From NCBI GenBank assembly GCA_016709445.1, contig JADJMV010000009.1:62001-126000 (forward strand): DNA of 64,000 nt, read 5' to 3'. Shown one piece after another: positions 56,017 through 64,000 of this stretch; position 1 is the first letter of the stretch, and every line of letters starts with the position of its first letter. Below the pieces are notes generated by a model. The model did not search any database. It had not been told where the DNA came from and worked only from the letters and a program-made list of their open reading frames with translations. A program made the translations under genes and the position numbers. Origin of the DNA: Phycisphaerales bacterium (GTDB lineage Bacteria > Planctomycetota > Phycisphaerae > Phycisphaerales > UBA1924).

Positions 56017-56953
56017 ATGACACCGCTCTCGGCCTTCCTCATGCTCATCCTCCCCGGCGCGATCACGCTCGCCGGCTGCGCCCTCGCCGCGCTCCTCGCG
56101 CCCGACCCCAACGCCAGCCCCAATCCCGGCCCCAACCCCGGCCCCACCCCGGCCCCAACCCCGGCGAAGAGACCAAGCCGGCACTCCTCGCCGGGCTCCT
56201 CCCTCCCGTCGCCACCTTCCTCGCCTTCTGGTCCTCCGACATCGGCCAGAACCAGTGGCACGACCTGTGGGCCAGGAACGGCACCCAGCGCTACCTCGCC
56301 ATCGCCCTCGCCGGAACAGTGCTCGCCCTGGTCCACCAGGCCATCCGCCGCGCCCCCCTCGCGGCGCTGCTCCGCGCCGCTCTCGCTATCGCCATCGTGC
56401 CCACCGTCCTCGCCCCGCTCCCCGAGCAGTACGCCCCCCGCGCCCTCCTCATCGGCCTCGGCATCGCCGGCGCGATCTGGCTCCCCCTCGCCGGCCTCGC
56501 CCTCGACCGCGCCGCGACACGCCTCCCCCGCGCCGCCGCCCCCACCATCATGCTCCTCTCCGTCGCCCCGCCGCCCCAGCCCTCTTCCTCAGCACCTACG
56601 CCGAGGGCGCCCAGTTCTTCGGCACCCTCGCGGCGATCGCCGCCGGTGCCCTCGCGCCCCTGCTCTTCTTCCGCCGGGCCAACCCGCTCCTCCCCGGCCT
56701 CATCACCGTCTGGCTCGGCCTCGAGTTCGCCATCCTCCTCGTCACCTACGGCTACCAGGATGTCCCGACCTGGTGGCCCCTCCCCCTCATCGCCCTCGCC
56801 CCCCTCGCCGCCCTCCTGGGCCCGATCCCGCGCCGGCCCCTCCTCCGCATCGCCCTGCCCGCGCTCCTCGCCGGCGCCATCGCAGGCAGCGCGACAGTTG
56901 CCACCCAGCTCGCCGCGGGCGAAGATGCGCAGACGATCAACGAGTATGAATGA
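56017..56953 (+). CDS. Hypothetical polytopic membrane protein, frameshifted twice
   Basis: About 312 residues in three frames. Seen: MTPLSAFLMLILPGAITLAG, a Pro-rich loop, then LLPPVATFLAFWSSDIGQNQ, APRALLIGLGIAGAIWLPLA, ALFLSTYAEGAQFFGTLAAI and LPLIALAPLAALLGPI: seven or eight hydrophobic segments. Frame changes lie near 56140-56165, in a CCCCGGCCCCAACC tandem run, and near 56575. Not recognised. The end overlaps the GNAT gene start by eight bases. Confidence 0.5.
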
Positions 56954-57608
56954 CCCCCGCATGACCCCGCCACGCGGCAATACCCCATCGGCAGCAAACG
57001 CCCTCGAGACCGGCGCAAGCGTCTATCTGCGCTACCCGACCCAGCGCGACCGCGAGCAATACCTCGCCGTCCGTCGCGCCAGCCGCAAGCACCTGGAGCC
57101 GTGGGAGCCCCGCCCCGCGCCCGGCTTCGACGCCTGGGGCGACGATCAGTTCGACTGGATGCTCAAGTGCCGGCGCAAGACCGACCAGGTCCGACTCTTC
57201 CTCTTCGCCCGAGAGGGCGACCAGTTCCTGGGCCAGATCTCCCTCGGAGGGATCTTCCGGGGCCCGCTCCTCTGCGCATTCCTCGGCTATTGGATCGGGG
57301 TCGAGTTCACCGGTCGGGGCTACACCACCGAGGCCATCGGCCTGATGCTCCGTCACGCGTTCGGGCCCGTCGGGCTCCACCGCGTTGAGGCGAACATCCA
57401 GCCCCAGAACGAACCATCCAAGGCGGTCGTCCGCAAGAACGGCTTCCGTCTCGAGGGCTACAGCCCCAGATACCTCCGCATCGACGGACGCTGGGCCGAC
57501 CACGAGCGATGGGCCATCACCATCGAAGACTGGGAGTCGAGGCGCGCCGCCGGACCGCCGCTCAGACTCTCCCGAAATAGGCCGGCGCGTTCCCGGCCTT
57601 CCACTTGA
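56946..57608 (+). CDS. GNAT acetyltransferase (RimJ-like)
   Basis: A 220-residue acetyltransferase. Seen: YLRYPTQRDREQYLAVRRAS, FLGQISLGGIFRG, a variant acetyl-CoA loop YWIGVEFTGRGYTTEAIGLM, and VEANIQPQNEPSKAVVRKNGFRLEG (Asn and Arg positions typical of RimJ/RimL). Likely N-acetylates ribosomal or other protein N-termini, or a small amine. The ATG at 56946 overlaps the previous frame. The 3' end overlaps the converging redoxin by 47 bp. Confidence 0.82.
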   Translation: MNDPRMTPPRGNTPSAANALETGASVYLRYPTQRDREQYLAVRRASRKHLEPWEPRPAPGFDAWGDDQFDWMLKCRRKTDQVRLFLFAREGDQFLGQISLGGIFRGPLLCAFLGYWIGVEFTGRGYTTEAIGLMLRHAFGPVGLHRVEANIQPQNEPSKAVVRKNGFRLEGYSPRYLRIDGRWADHERWAITIEDWESRRAAGPPLRLSRNRPARSRPST

Positions 57609-58146
57609 TGTTGCACCCGATGCTCGGCAACTGCTTCTCCGCCGCCGGCTTGCCCTCCAGCACCGCGTCCATCGCCGCCCGCAGATCCCGCCCCGTTACC
57701 GGCTGCCCGTTCTTTGGCCGGCTCTCGTCGAGTTGCCCCCGATACACCAGACGATGCGCTCCATCAAACACGAAGAAATCCGGAGTGCACGCCGCGTGGT
57801 AGGCCTTCGCAACCGCCTGCGACTCGTCATAGAGATACGGGAAGAGATACCCGGCCTCGGCCGCCTCGGCCTTCATCTGCTCCGGGCCGTCCTCCGGGTA
57901 GTTCGCGACATCGTTGCTGCTGACGGCCACAATCGCGAATCCCCGCCCGCCATACTCGCGCCCGATCCTCGCCAACTCCGCGCGCACGTGCTTGACGAAG
58001 GGACAGTGGTTGCACACGAACATCACCAGCAGCGGCTTGCCGGTGAAGTCCGCCAACCCGACCACGCGCCCCGAGACAGTGTCGGGAAGAGCGAACTCGG
58101 GTGCGGGAGTGCCGAGGGGCAGCATCGTGGAAGGGGTCGCAGCCAT
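57562..58146 (-). CDS. Redoxin / thioredoxin-fold protein
   Basis: A 194-residue cytoplasmic protein of the AhpC/TSA-redoxin group. Seen: GTPAPEFALPDTVSGRVVGL, VMFVCNHCPFVKHVRAEL with a CNHC pair, VAVSSNDVANYPEDGPEQM, and ACTPDFFVFDGAHRLVYRG. This matches the thioredoxin-fold family whose active site reads NHCPF/Y and whose substrate is not established. Start ATG at 58146; divergent from the dockerin lipoprotein. Confidence 0.85.
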   Translation of the reverse strand: MAATPSTMLPLGTPAPEFALPDTVSGRVVGLADFTGKPLLVMFVCNHCPFVKHVRAELARIGREYGGRGFAIVAVSSNDVANYPEDGPEQMKAEAAEAGYLFPYLYDESQAVAKAYHAACTPDFFVFDGAHRLVYRGQLDESRPKNGQPVTGRDLRAAMDAVLEGKPAAEKQLPSIGCNIKWKAGNAPAYFGRV

Positions 58147-58356
58147 CGTGGATTTCCCCGGGCTTTCAGCCCTGAATGCCCACCAAAGTTCGAACCGAGG
58201 CGGGGGAGCCCGCAAACCCTGTGTTTCGATTCGGGATTCGACAGGATTGTATGGTACGCTTTCGTCGATGGTCCTCCCCAGAAGCGAGGCGGACGGCCGC
58301 GCCACCTGACCGGCGTGGGTCGTCTCGACGGGTTGGCCCATTTCGGAGAGTTCAAT

Positions 58357-60189
58357 ATGAAGAGGGATGTATTTGGCCGTTCGTTCCGATTGGCGGGAGC
58401 CCTGTGCGCTCCCGCGGCGATGATCCTGGCAGCCGGCTGTAACGCAGGCGGACCCGACTACGAAGTGTCGACACGCGACGGCGGGGTGGTCTCCGTGCGA
58501 AGCGCGGGACCTCAGACCGGCTCACCGGAATTCGCCAACCTCAAGGGCTTCCCGGAGTTGGCCGCCTCGCTCACGCCGCCGGACCTGACCGCGGAGGGAT
58601 CCTGGGCGACCGGCACCGCGCCCGTCGAGATCATCGACACACGCACCTTCCCGCAGCAGATCGACCGCCGCATCGTCCGACTCGGTGATGTGCAGGACGT
58701 CGAGGAGTTGCTCCCCGGCGAGCCCGAGCACCGCATCACGCGGCGCGGCCCGGCCAACAACCTCGTCGCGGGCGGTCTCACCGAGCAGAAGCGGACCACC
58801 GCCGGCCCCCTGTTCCCCTCGCTCGACCAGACCCCGTGGTCCCCGCCCGACCCCACGCTCGCAGTCGGGCCGAACCACATCGTCGAGACGGTGAATATGG
58901 ACATCGCCTTCTACAGCAAGAACGGCACGGAGCAGTTCCGCGGGCGCCTCGACAGCAGCGGCAATCCCGGCTTCTTCGAGACCGTGGGCGCCGGCAGCTT
59001 CACGTTCGACCCCAAGTGCTTCTACGACCTCGATGCGCAGCGTTTCGTCGTCGTGGCGCTCGAAACCTATGGCACCACCCAGGCCTGGATCGATATCGCC
59101 GTCAGCGACGACAGCGACCCCAACGGCGTCTGGTACAAGTACCGCACCGACGCGCGGGTCAACGTCGGCGGCAACCTCTACTGGGTCGACTACCCCGGTG
59201 TCGGCTCCGATGGCCAGGCCTACTACGTCAACGGCAACCTCTTCCCGCTCTCGAACGGCAACTTCGGCGGCGTCCTGATCCGCAGCTTCGACAAGTCCAA
59301 GCTCCTCGCCGGCCAGCCGGCCGTCTGGACCGACATCCGCAACAGCAACTCCGGTTCGGCGCAGGGCTGCCAGCACATCGGCGCCAACCCCGCCCCCTAC
59401 TTCGTCGAGCACTGGAGCACCACCAGCCTGATGCTCACCGCCGTCAAGAACCCGCTGACCGCCCCGCAGCTCGTGACCCGCGAGGTCACGGTCCCCGGCT
59501 ACAGCTATCCCTCCGGCGGCGCTCCCAACAATGGCGGCACGCTTGACGTGCTCGACGGGCGCATGATCAACGCCATGTGGCGCGACGGGAAGCTGCTCAC
59601 CGGACACGGCGTCCGGATCAGCGGCAAGAACCAGTCCCGCTGGTACGAGTTCGCCACCAACGGCTGGCCCAACAGCGGCCAGAACCCCACGCTTGTGCAG
59701 TCCGGCAATATCGACGGCGGCTCGGGCGTCCACACCTGGTACCCCGCCCTCTTCAGCAACAACGCGGGCGCGATCGGGCTGGTGACAGCCGCCGGAGCCT
59801 CCAACCAGTACGCGAGTGTCCAGTACACCGGACGCAAGGCCGGAGACGCCGCCGGCACCATGGGCGCGCTCACCACCGCGAAGATCGGCACCGCCGCCGG
59901 GAGCGGCCGCTGGGGCGACTACTTCGACATGGCCCTCGACCCCGACGGGAACACCTTCTGGATCTGCGGCGAGTACTACCAGGCGAGCGGCTGGGGCACC
60001 TGGATCTCGAGCTTCACCGTCTCCTGCCCCGCCGACTACAACGCCGACGGCGCGGTGGATACACGCGATGTCCTCGCCTTCCTCAATGACTGGTCGGCCG
60101 GCAACGGCGGCGCCGACTGGAACCACGACGGCTCGGTCGACACCCGCGACGTCATCGCGTTCCTGAACACCTTCAACGCAGGCTGCTGA
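58357..60189 (+). CDS. Secreted lipoprotein with dockerin-like C-terminus
   Basis: A 610-residue extracellular protein. Seen: lipobox AAMILAAGCN (Cys near residue 24); a central region with repeated 'W..PDPTLAVGPNHIVETVN', YYVNGNLFPLS and other beta-propeller-like strands; and a C-terminal pair of EF-hand/dockerin-like repeats with ADYNADGAVDTRDVLAFLND and ADWNHDGSVDTRDVIAFLNT, ending in GC. Such tails are common on exported planctomycete proteins and bind calcium. Function unknown; possibly a surface enzyme or adhesin. The ATG at 58357 follows CGGAGAG. Confidence 0.85.
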   Translation: MKRDVFGRSFRLAGALCAPAAMILAAGCNAGGPDYEVSTRDGGVVSVRSAGPQTGSPEFANLKGFPELAASLTPPDLTAEGSWATGTAPVEIIDTRTFPQQIDRRIVRLGDVQDVEELLPGEPEHRITRRGPANNLVAGGLTEQKRTTAGPLFPSLDQTPWSPPDPTLAVGPNHIVETVNMDIAFYSKNGTEQFRGRLDSSGNPGFFETVGAGSFTFDPKCFYDLDAQRFVVVALETYGTTQAWIDIAVSDDSDPNGVWYKYRTDARVNVGGNLYWVDYPGVGSDGQAYYVNGNLFPLSNGNFGGVLIRSFDKSKLLAGQPAVWTDIRNSNSGSAQGCQHIGANPAPYFVEHWSTTSLMLTAVKNPLTAPQLVTREVTVPGYSYPSGGAPNNGGTLDVLDGRMINAMWRDGKLLTGHGVRISGKNQSRWYEFATNGWPNSGQNPTLVQSGNIDGGSGVHTWYPALFSNNAGAIGLVTAAGASNQYASVQYTGRKAGDAAGTMGALTTAKIGTAAGSGRWGDYFDMALDPDGNTFWICGEYYQASGWGTWISSFTVSCPADYNADGAVDTRDVLAFLNDWSAGNGGADWNHDGSVDTRDVIAFLNTFNAGC

Positions 60190-60230
60190 GCCCTCGCTCG
60201 GGCGCGCCCGCGGCCGATTCGAATCGCACG

Positions 60231-60262
60231 AGACGCCCGCGGGAAACCGCGGGCGTCTTTCA
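60231..60262 (+). terminator. Terminator after the dockerin lipoprotein gene
   Basis: A perfect 12-bp stem (AGACGCCCGCGG with CCGCGGGCGTCT) closed by a GAAA tetraloop, followed by TTCA. The last bases overlap the stop codon of the converging MarR gene. Confidence 0.75.
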
Positions 60263-60787
60263 TTGCTCTCCGCTCGGAGCGGCCGGCGAGTCGAGCGCGC
60301 CGCTCACAAGGTACGGCGACGCGTCCAGCCTCTCGGCGTCCATGAGCTGCGCGACGCGCTGCAGCGTGGCCAGGATCTGGTGCCGCTCCCAGGATTGAAG
60401 CCGCTCGAGTTCCTGCCGGAATCGCTCCTGCAGGAGCGACGGCGCGTGCTCCAGCACCCGGGCGCCCTCGGCCGTGATCTCGATCACGGCGGCGCGGCCG
60501 TCGGTCTCGCTCCGGCGGCGCGCGATCAGGCCGCGGCGTTCGAGACGTTTGAGGATTCCCGTGACCGTCGCCTGGCTCAGGTGCACCGTCCTGGCGATGG
60601 TCGTCGGCGACGCTCCGCCGGGGACACCCGCGAGCGCCTGGAGCGTCGCGATCTGCGGCCCGGTCAGGCCTGAGCTGTCGAGCAGGTGACGGGAGTGGAG
60701 ATCAACCGCGCGGACGATCCGCCGGATCGCGGCCACGATCTGCTGCTCGACCGACATCCCGGTGTCTGGCTCACCCATCGCTGTCAT
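60260..60787 (-). CDS. MarR-family transcriptional regulator
   Basis: A 175-residue winged-helix regulator. Seen: HTH helix TTIARTVHLSQATVTGILKR, then GLIARRRSETDGRAAVIEIT forming the wing (DGR motif), and flanking dimerisation helices. The ATG at 60787 overlaps the TGA of the upstream transporter gene (ATGA), so it is translated with it; shorter starts exist at 60778. It probably controls the transporter, as MarR-like GbsR proteins do for glycine betaine uptake in Bacillus (inference from family and position). Confidence 0.85.
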   Translation of the reverse strand: MTAMGEPDTGMSVEQQIVAAIRRIVRAVDLHSRHLLDSSGLTGPQIATLQALAGVPGGASPTTIARTVHLSQATVTGILKRLERRGLIARRRSETDGRAAVIEITAEGARVLEHAPSLLQERFRQELERLQSWERHQILATLQRVAQLMDAERLDASPYLVSGALDSPAAPSGEQ

Positions 60788-62172
60788 CCTCGCTTGAGCG
60801 CACGCTCGACGCCCCGGATCGCGAGGCTGAGCAGCACCGCCATGATCGCGGCCGGGACCGCGCCGAGCATAGTGAGCCTGGGGTCGTTTCGGGCGAGACC
60901 CCGGGCGATGAAGTCGCCGAGGCCTCCGGCGCCGATGTAGGTCGAGAGGGTGGCGATGCCGACGGTCAGGACGGTGGCCGCCCGGATGCCGGGGCGCCGA
61001 GGAGTCCGTAGAGGGCGAAGAGGAAGGCGAGCATGGCGAGGCTCGGGATGGTCTGGACGATTTCGGCCGCGGCGAGGACGGGGCCGCGGGCGGCGGCGCG
61101 GCGGTGGATGAGGATGCCGAGCGGGAGGCCGATGCAGACGGCGATGCTGGTGCCCATGGCGGTGAGGGCGAGGTGTCGGAGGGTCTTCCGGAGGACTTCC
61201 GCTCTCCGCCGGAGCGCGAGGGCGAAGAAGCCGGCCCGGTTGGCGGGTTTGGCTCGCGGCGCGCCGGGCGGCTCCTCGTCGGCGCCGAGGTGGTCGCGGA
61301 TCCAGTCGGCGGCGACGGCCGCGGGCTCGCGGTGGTCGACATCGACGGCGTGGTTCATGGCTCGCATGTCGGCGTCGGAGATGGCGCCGGCGAGGGGCGC
61401 AAGGGCGTCGCGGATCTCGGGGTGTCTGGCGAGAAGATCGGCTCGGAAGACGGGGGCCGCGTCGTAGGGCGGGAAGAAGCGGAGGTTGTCGTCGAGCGTC
61501 TTGAGGTCGTACTCGGCGATGCGTCCGTCGGTCGCGAAGGCGCAGATGAGGTCGACCTGCCCGTCGGCGAGGGCCTGGTACATGAGCCCCGGGTCGAGAT
61601 CGAGAGCGGTTCCGAACTGGAAGCCGTACGCGTCTTTGAGTCCGGGGTAGCCGTCTGGGCGTTCCATGAACTCGGCGGTGAAGCCGGCGGTCAGGTCGGC
61701 GGCGAGTGGGGCGAGGTCGGCGATCGTGGTCCAGCCGTTGGCGGCGCTGTCGGCCTGACGGACCGTGATGGCGTAGGTGTCGTTGAATCCGATGGGCGGG
61801 AGCCATTCCAGGTCGAATCGGTCGCGGTACTCGGCGGCGACGGTGCGGAAGGCTCGTTCGGGATTGGGCTCGACGGGGAGTCGGAGGACATTGAGCAGGG
61901 CGGTGCCGGTGTACTCGACGTAGGCGTCCAGCTCGCCGGAGCGCAGCCCGGCGTGGCAGATCTCGGTGCCTCCCGAGGCCGAAGCGGCGGCGGACGGCGA
62001 GGTCGGCGTTCCGCTCGAGGAGTTGGGCGACGAGCTCGCCGAGGATCTCCTGTTCGGTGAAGTTCTTGGCGCCGATCCGGACCGGCGGCTCGTGCTGTGC
62101 GGCGGCGTGGCGCGCGGCGAGGGCGGCGATCAGGATTGCGGCGAGGGCGCGGGGGAGGGCGGCTGGGCTCAC
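60784..62172 (-). CDS. Osmolyte ABC importer, substrate-binding and permease domains fused, frameshifted
   Basis: A QAT/OpuC-type importer of about 460 residues. Seen: signal sequence, substrate-binding domain start PPVRIGAKNFTEQEILGEL, GGTEICHAGLRSGELD, YPGLKDAYGFQFGTALDLDP; then permease helices with LALTAMGTSIAVCIGLPLGI, VQTIPSLAMLAFLFALYG and ATVLTVGIATLSTYIGAGGL. Substrates in this group are glycine betaine, choline or ergothioneine; not resolved. The order binding domain then permease is the reverse of OpuFB-type fusions. Frames change near 61972 and near 60990. Its start overlaps the ATPase stop by ATGA. Confidence 0.8.
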   Translation of the reverse strand: MSPAALPRALAAILIAALAARHAAAQHEPPVRIGAKNFTEQEILGELVAQLLERNADLAVRRRFGLGRHRDLPRRAALRRAGRLRRVHRHRPAQCPPTPRRAQSRTSLPHRRRRVPRPIRPGMAPAHRIQRHLRHHGPSGRQRRQRLDHDRRPRPTRRRPDRRLHRRVHGTPRRLPRTQRRVRLPVRNRSRSRPGAHVPGPRRRAGRPHLRLRDRRTHRRVRPQDARRQPPLLPALRRGPRLPSRSSRQTPRDPRRPCAPRRRHLRRRHASHEPRRRCRPPRARGRRRRLDPRPPRRRRGAARRAASQTRQPGRLLRPRAPAESGSPPEDPPTPRPHRHGHQHRRLHRPPARHPHPPPRRRPRPRPRRGRNRPDHPEPRHARLPLRPLRTPRRPGIRAATVLTVGIATLSTYIGAGGLGDFIARGLARNDPRLTMLGAVPAAIMAVLLSLAIRGVERALKRG

Positions 62173-62930
62173 GCGTTGGCCTCGACGAGGAGATCGGCCT
62201 GCCGCCTCGCGTGGCCGAAGAGTTCGGCGACGAATTCGGTCGCGGGGTTCTGGAGGAGTTCGCGCGGCGGGCCGAGCTGCTCGAGCCGGCCGGCGTTCAT
62301 CACGCCGATGCGGTCGCCGAGGCGGACGGCCTCGAAGAGGTCGTGGGTGACGAAGATGATGGTCTTTCCGAGTGAGGCGCGGATGCGGAGGAGCTCGGCC
62401 TGGAGCTGGTCTCTGGTGACGGCGTCGAGCGCGCCGAAGGGCTCGTCCATCAGCAGGTGCTTGGGGTCCGCGGCGAGGGCGCGGGCGATGCCGACGCGCT
62501 GCTGCTGGCCCCCGGAGAGCTGGCGCGGGTAGCGGGCGCCGAACTCCTCCGGATCGAGGCCGACGAGGGCGAGGAGTTCGCGTGCGCGGCCGGCGCGACG
62601 GGCGCGGCTCCAGCCGAGGAGTCGGGGAACAATCTCGGCGTTCTCGGCGACGGTCATGTGGGGGAACAGCCCGATGTTCTGGAAGACGTAGCCGATGCCG
62701 CGGCGGAGCGTGAGGATGTCCATTTCGGCGGTATCGCGGCCGTCGAGGCGGATGACGCCGGCGGTGGGTTCGATGAGCCGGTTCACCATCTTGAGCGTGG
62801 TGGTCTTCCCGCAGCCGGAGGCACCGAGCAGGACGAGGGTCTCGCCGTCGCGGACTTCGAGCGATACGCCGCGGACGACGAATGTGCGGGCGCGGTCGAA
62901 GGACTTGGAGATGCCGTCGAGCTGGATCAT
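62169..62930 (-). CDS. ATP-binding subunit of an osmolyte ABC importer (OpuCA/ProV-like)
   Basis: Provides the ATPase for the importer encoded next. 253 residues. Seen: Walker A GASGCGKTTTLKMVN, Q-loop FQNIGLFPHMT, signature LSGGQQQRVGIARAL, Walker B HLLMDEPFGALDA and switch His FVTHD. There is no C-terminal CBS pair, unlike OpuCA/ProV, so the length is that of the short form. First gene of a three-gene unit with ATGA overlaps. Promoter expected between 62931 and 63140 on the minus strand; no clear boxes seen. Confidence 0.9.
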   Translation of the reverse strand: MIQLDGISKSFDRARTFVVRGVSLEVRDGETLVLLGASGCGKTTTLKMVNRLIEPTAGVIRLDGRDTAEMDILTLRRGIGYVFQNIGLFPHMTVAENAEIVPRLLGWSRARRAGRARELLALVGLDPEEFGARYPRQLSGGQQQRVGIARALAADPKHLLMDEPFGALDAVTRDQLQAELLRIRASLGKTIIFVTHDLFEAVRLGDRIGVMNAGRLEQLGPPRELLQNPATEFVAELFGHARRQADLLVEANA

Positions 62931-63029
62931 GTGTGGCGAAGACCGCGATCTTTCGTACAGAAACTAGTGATATTCATGATTCTGGTAGACTTCTGTCTCA
63001 TCTCGTCCAGGTTGGCCAGAATGCGGCAT

Positions 63030-63058
63030 TTGTGTCTCATGGATTTGCAGTATATACT
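63030..63058 (+). promoter_or_regulatory. Possible promoter of the terminal methyltransferase gene
   Basis: TTGTGT (63030-63035), 17 bases, then TATACT (63053-63058) in the unusually AT-rich 210-bp gap between the divergent importer operon and the methyltransferase. The -10 box is strong, the -35 box weak. The same gap should hold the operator of the MarR operon. Confidence 0.4.
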
Positions 63059-63140
63059 ACGACATCAAAGCATATGCCCGATGACATCCGGAATTGGGCT
63101 CGATTGGCCGGAGGTGCGGCAGCGCTGTGAAGGAGGCGAC

Positions 63141-63941
63141 GTGACCAGGACGGAGACTTCGGGTACGGGGGTTGAGGCGGCGATGCGTGGGCTGGAGATC
63201 GCGCTTCCGGTGCCGGGGAGCCACTTGGATCAGGACGAAGAGTGGGTCGTTGTGCGTCAGGGGCGGGGTTGGAGGAAGATCCGGCTCCACGACTACAACG
63301 AGGTCTATTCGGTTCCCGGCCTGTACGAGAAGTGGATTTACGAGCTGTTCCAGTGCCGCTCGCCTCAGAAGATTCGCGAGTTGCTCGGCCATGCGTTGGA
63401 GGAGGCCGGCGTGGGCCCCGGTTCGCTGCGGGTGCTGGACCTCGGGGCTGGCAACGGGTGTGTCGCGGAGGAACTGCAGGGCCTCGGCGTGGAGCACTTT
63501 GTGGGCGTCGACATCCACGACGAGGCGGCTGAGGCGGCGGAGCGTGATCGGCCGGGCCTGTACGAGGACTATGTGGTTGGCGACCTGACGGCGCTCGCTC
63601 CCGCGGGCGAGGCCAAGCTGGCTTCGGACGCCTTCGACTGCATGACGTGCGTGGCGGCGCTGGGCTTTGGCGACATCCCGACGGAGGTGTTCGCGGCGGC
63701 GTTCAACCGGGTGGAGGATGGCGGCTGGATCGCGTTCACGATCAAGAGCGACTTCCTGAAGCCGAGCGACCAGTCCGGGTTCTCGTCGCTGATCCGGCGG
63801 ATGGTGACCGGCGGCGTGCTGGAACTGCGGGCGAAGGAGACGTATCAGCACCGGATCTCGACCGATGGCGAGCCTCTGCTGTATGACGCGTTGGTTGGGC
63901 GCAAGCGGTCGGATATCCCGCCGTCGTTGCTCGGGTCGTAG
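63141..63941 (+). CDS. SAM-dependent methyltransferase
   Basis: A 266-residue cytoplasmic class I methyltransferase. Seen: SVPGLYEKWIYELFQC before the fold, the SAM loop VLDLGAGNGCVAEELQG, FVGVDIHDEAAEAAER (acidic residue at the end of strand 2), DCMTCVAALGFGD and GGWIAFTIKSDFL. Substrate unknown. The GTG at 63141 has AAGGAGG upstream (63130-63136, close spacing of four bases); an ATG at 63183 is the alternative. It diverges from the osmolyte importer operon. Confidence 0.8.
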   Translation: MTRTETSGTGVEAAMRGLEIALPVPGSHLDQDEEWVVVRQGRGWRKIRLHDYNEVYSVPGLYEKWIYELFQCRSPQKIRELLGHALEEAGVGPGSLRVLDLGAGNGCVAEELQGLGVEHFVGVDIHDEAAEAAERDRPGLYEDYVVGDLTALAPAGEAKLASDAFDCMTCVAALGFGDIPTEVFAAAFNRVEDGGWIAFTIKSDFLKPSDQSGFSSLIRRMVTGGVLELRAKETYQHRISTDGEPLLYDALVGRKRSDIPPSLLGS

Positions 63942-64000
63942 GACGCCGGGCCGCGGGGGAGTCCGTGACAACTGCTTGAGGCGGCGGCCGGTATGCTGGC

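Noticed and set aside
1..64000. CRISPR arrays, tRNA or rRNA genes
   Set aside because: No regularly spaced repeats, no cloverleaf-like sequence and no rRNA signature were found by eye; a covariance-model scan would be needed to exclude a tRNA.

Overview
This is a GC-rich, gene-dense bacterial window that looks like a chromosome segment of a planctomycete, most likely class Phycisphaerae. That placement is an inference from several traits seen together: a PEP-CTERM-like sorting tail ending in RRRR (8331-8921), an exported protein with an N-terminal 'LESRVLLAAD' motif (46301), a secreted lipoprotein ending in a dockerin-like pair of 'ADxNxDGxVDTRDV' repeats and a final GC (58357-60189), a fused SecD-SecF, and many exported proteins of unknown role. 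No rRNA, tRNA or CRISPR array was recognised.

Layout. 1-8.1 kb: housekeeping genes (end of pyrG, panC, gcvT, a TauE-type exporter, a cysteine desulfurase-like enzyme, phoU, eno). 8.1-21.1 kb: a PEP-CTERM-like exported protein behind a good sigma70-type promoter, then a plus-strand run of Nudix hydrolase, inactive M50-like membrane protein, rhomboid protease, tgt, yajC, secDF, LysM protein, UDP-glucuronate decarboxylase, NAD-dependent epimerase and thpR, closed by a convergent sirtuin. 21.2-36.7 kb: S10 carboxypeptidase, a degenerate QueC-like protein, proS, a DUF2156-GNAT fusion, an FHA-GAF-PP2C phosphatase coupled to a lipoprotein methyltransferase, a tricorn-like peptidase, and hutH-hutU. 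36.7-39.9 kb: an accessory, gene-poor stretch with two copies of a 64-bp hairpin repeat, an IS110-type transposase remnant with a strong hairpin behind it, two small overlapping ORFs of lower GC, and a solitary GspG-like pseudopilin. 39.9-64 kb: a DUF1579-like exported protein, a CsbD-like stress protein, a Ycf46-like AAA ATPase, a peroxiredoxin-like lipoprotein, a ThuA protein, argG, a very large secreted glycoside hydrolase, a di-haem cytochrome, a PP2C phosphatase with an ankyrin protein, YjbQ, YceI, a membrane protein, a GNAT enzyme, a redoxin, the dockerin lipoprotein, an osmolyte ABC importer with a MarR regulator, and a methyltransferase.

Functional links. tgt-yajC-secDF is the familiar tRNA-modification and protein-export block. 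hutH-hutU covers the first two steps of histidine breakdown, beside a periplasmic peptidase that could supply peptides. The three genes at 62930-60260 (minus strand) overlap by ATGA at both junctions and form one importer-plus-regulator operon. Two separate PP2C/SpoIIE-type phosphatases, each overlapping a different partner gene, suggest regulated phosphorelay or partner-switching modules.

A caution for all users: seven genes (21196, 39873, 46301, 51620, 54819, 56017, 60784) show about eleven single-base frameshifts, mostly in or beside C, G or A runs, while the downstream reading frames stay well conserved. Either the assembly carries homopolymer errors or these accessory genes are freshly decaying; read data are needed to decide. 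No complete, clearly new multi-gene system could be demonstrated. The most unusual material is the repeat/IS110 junction region, the inactive-M50/rhomboid pair sharing a C-terminal tail, and the phosphatase-lipoprotein methyltransferase pair.
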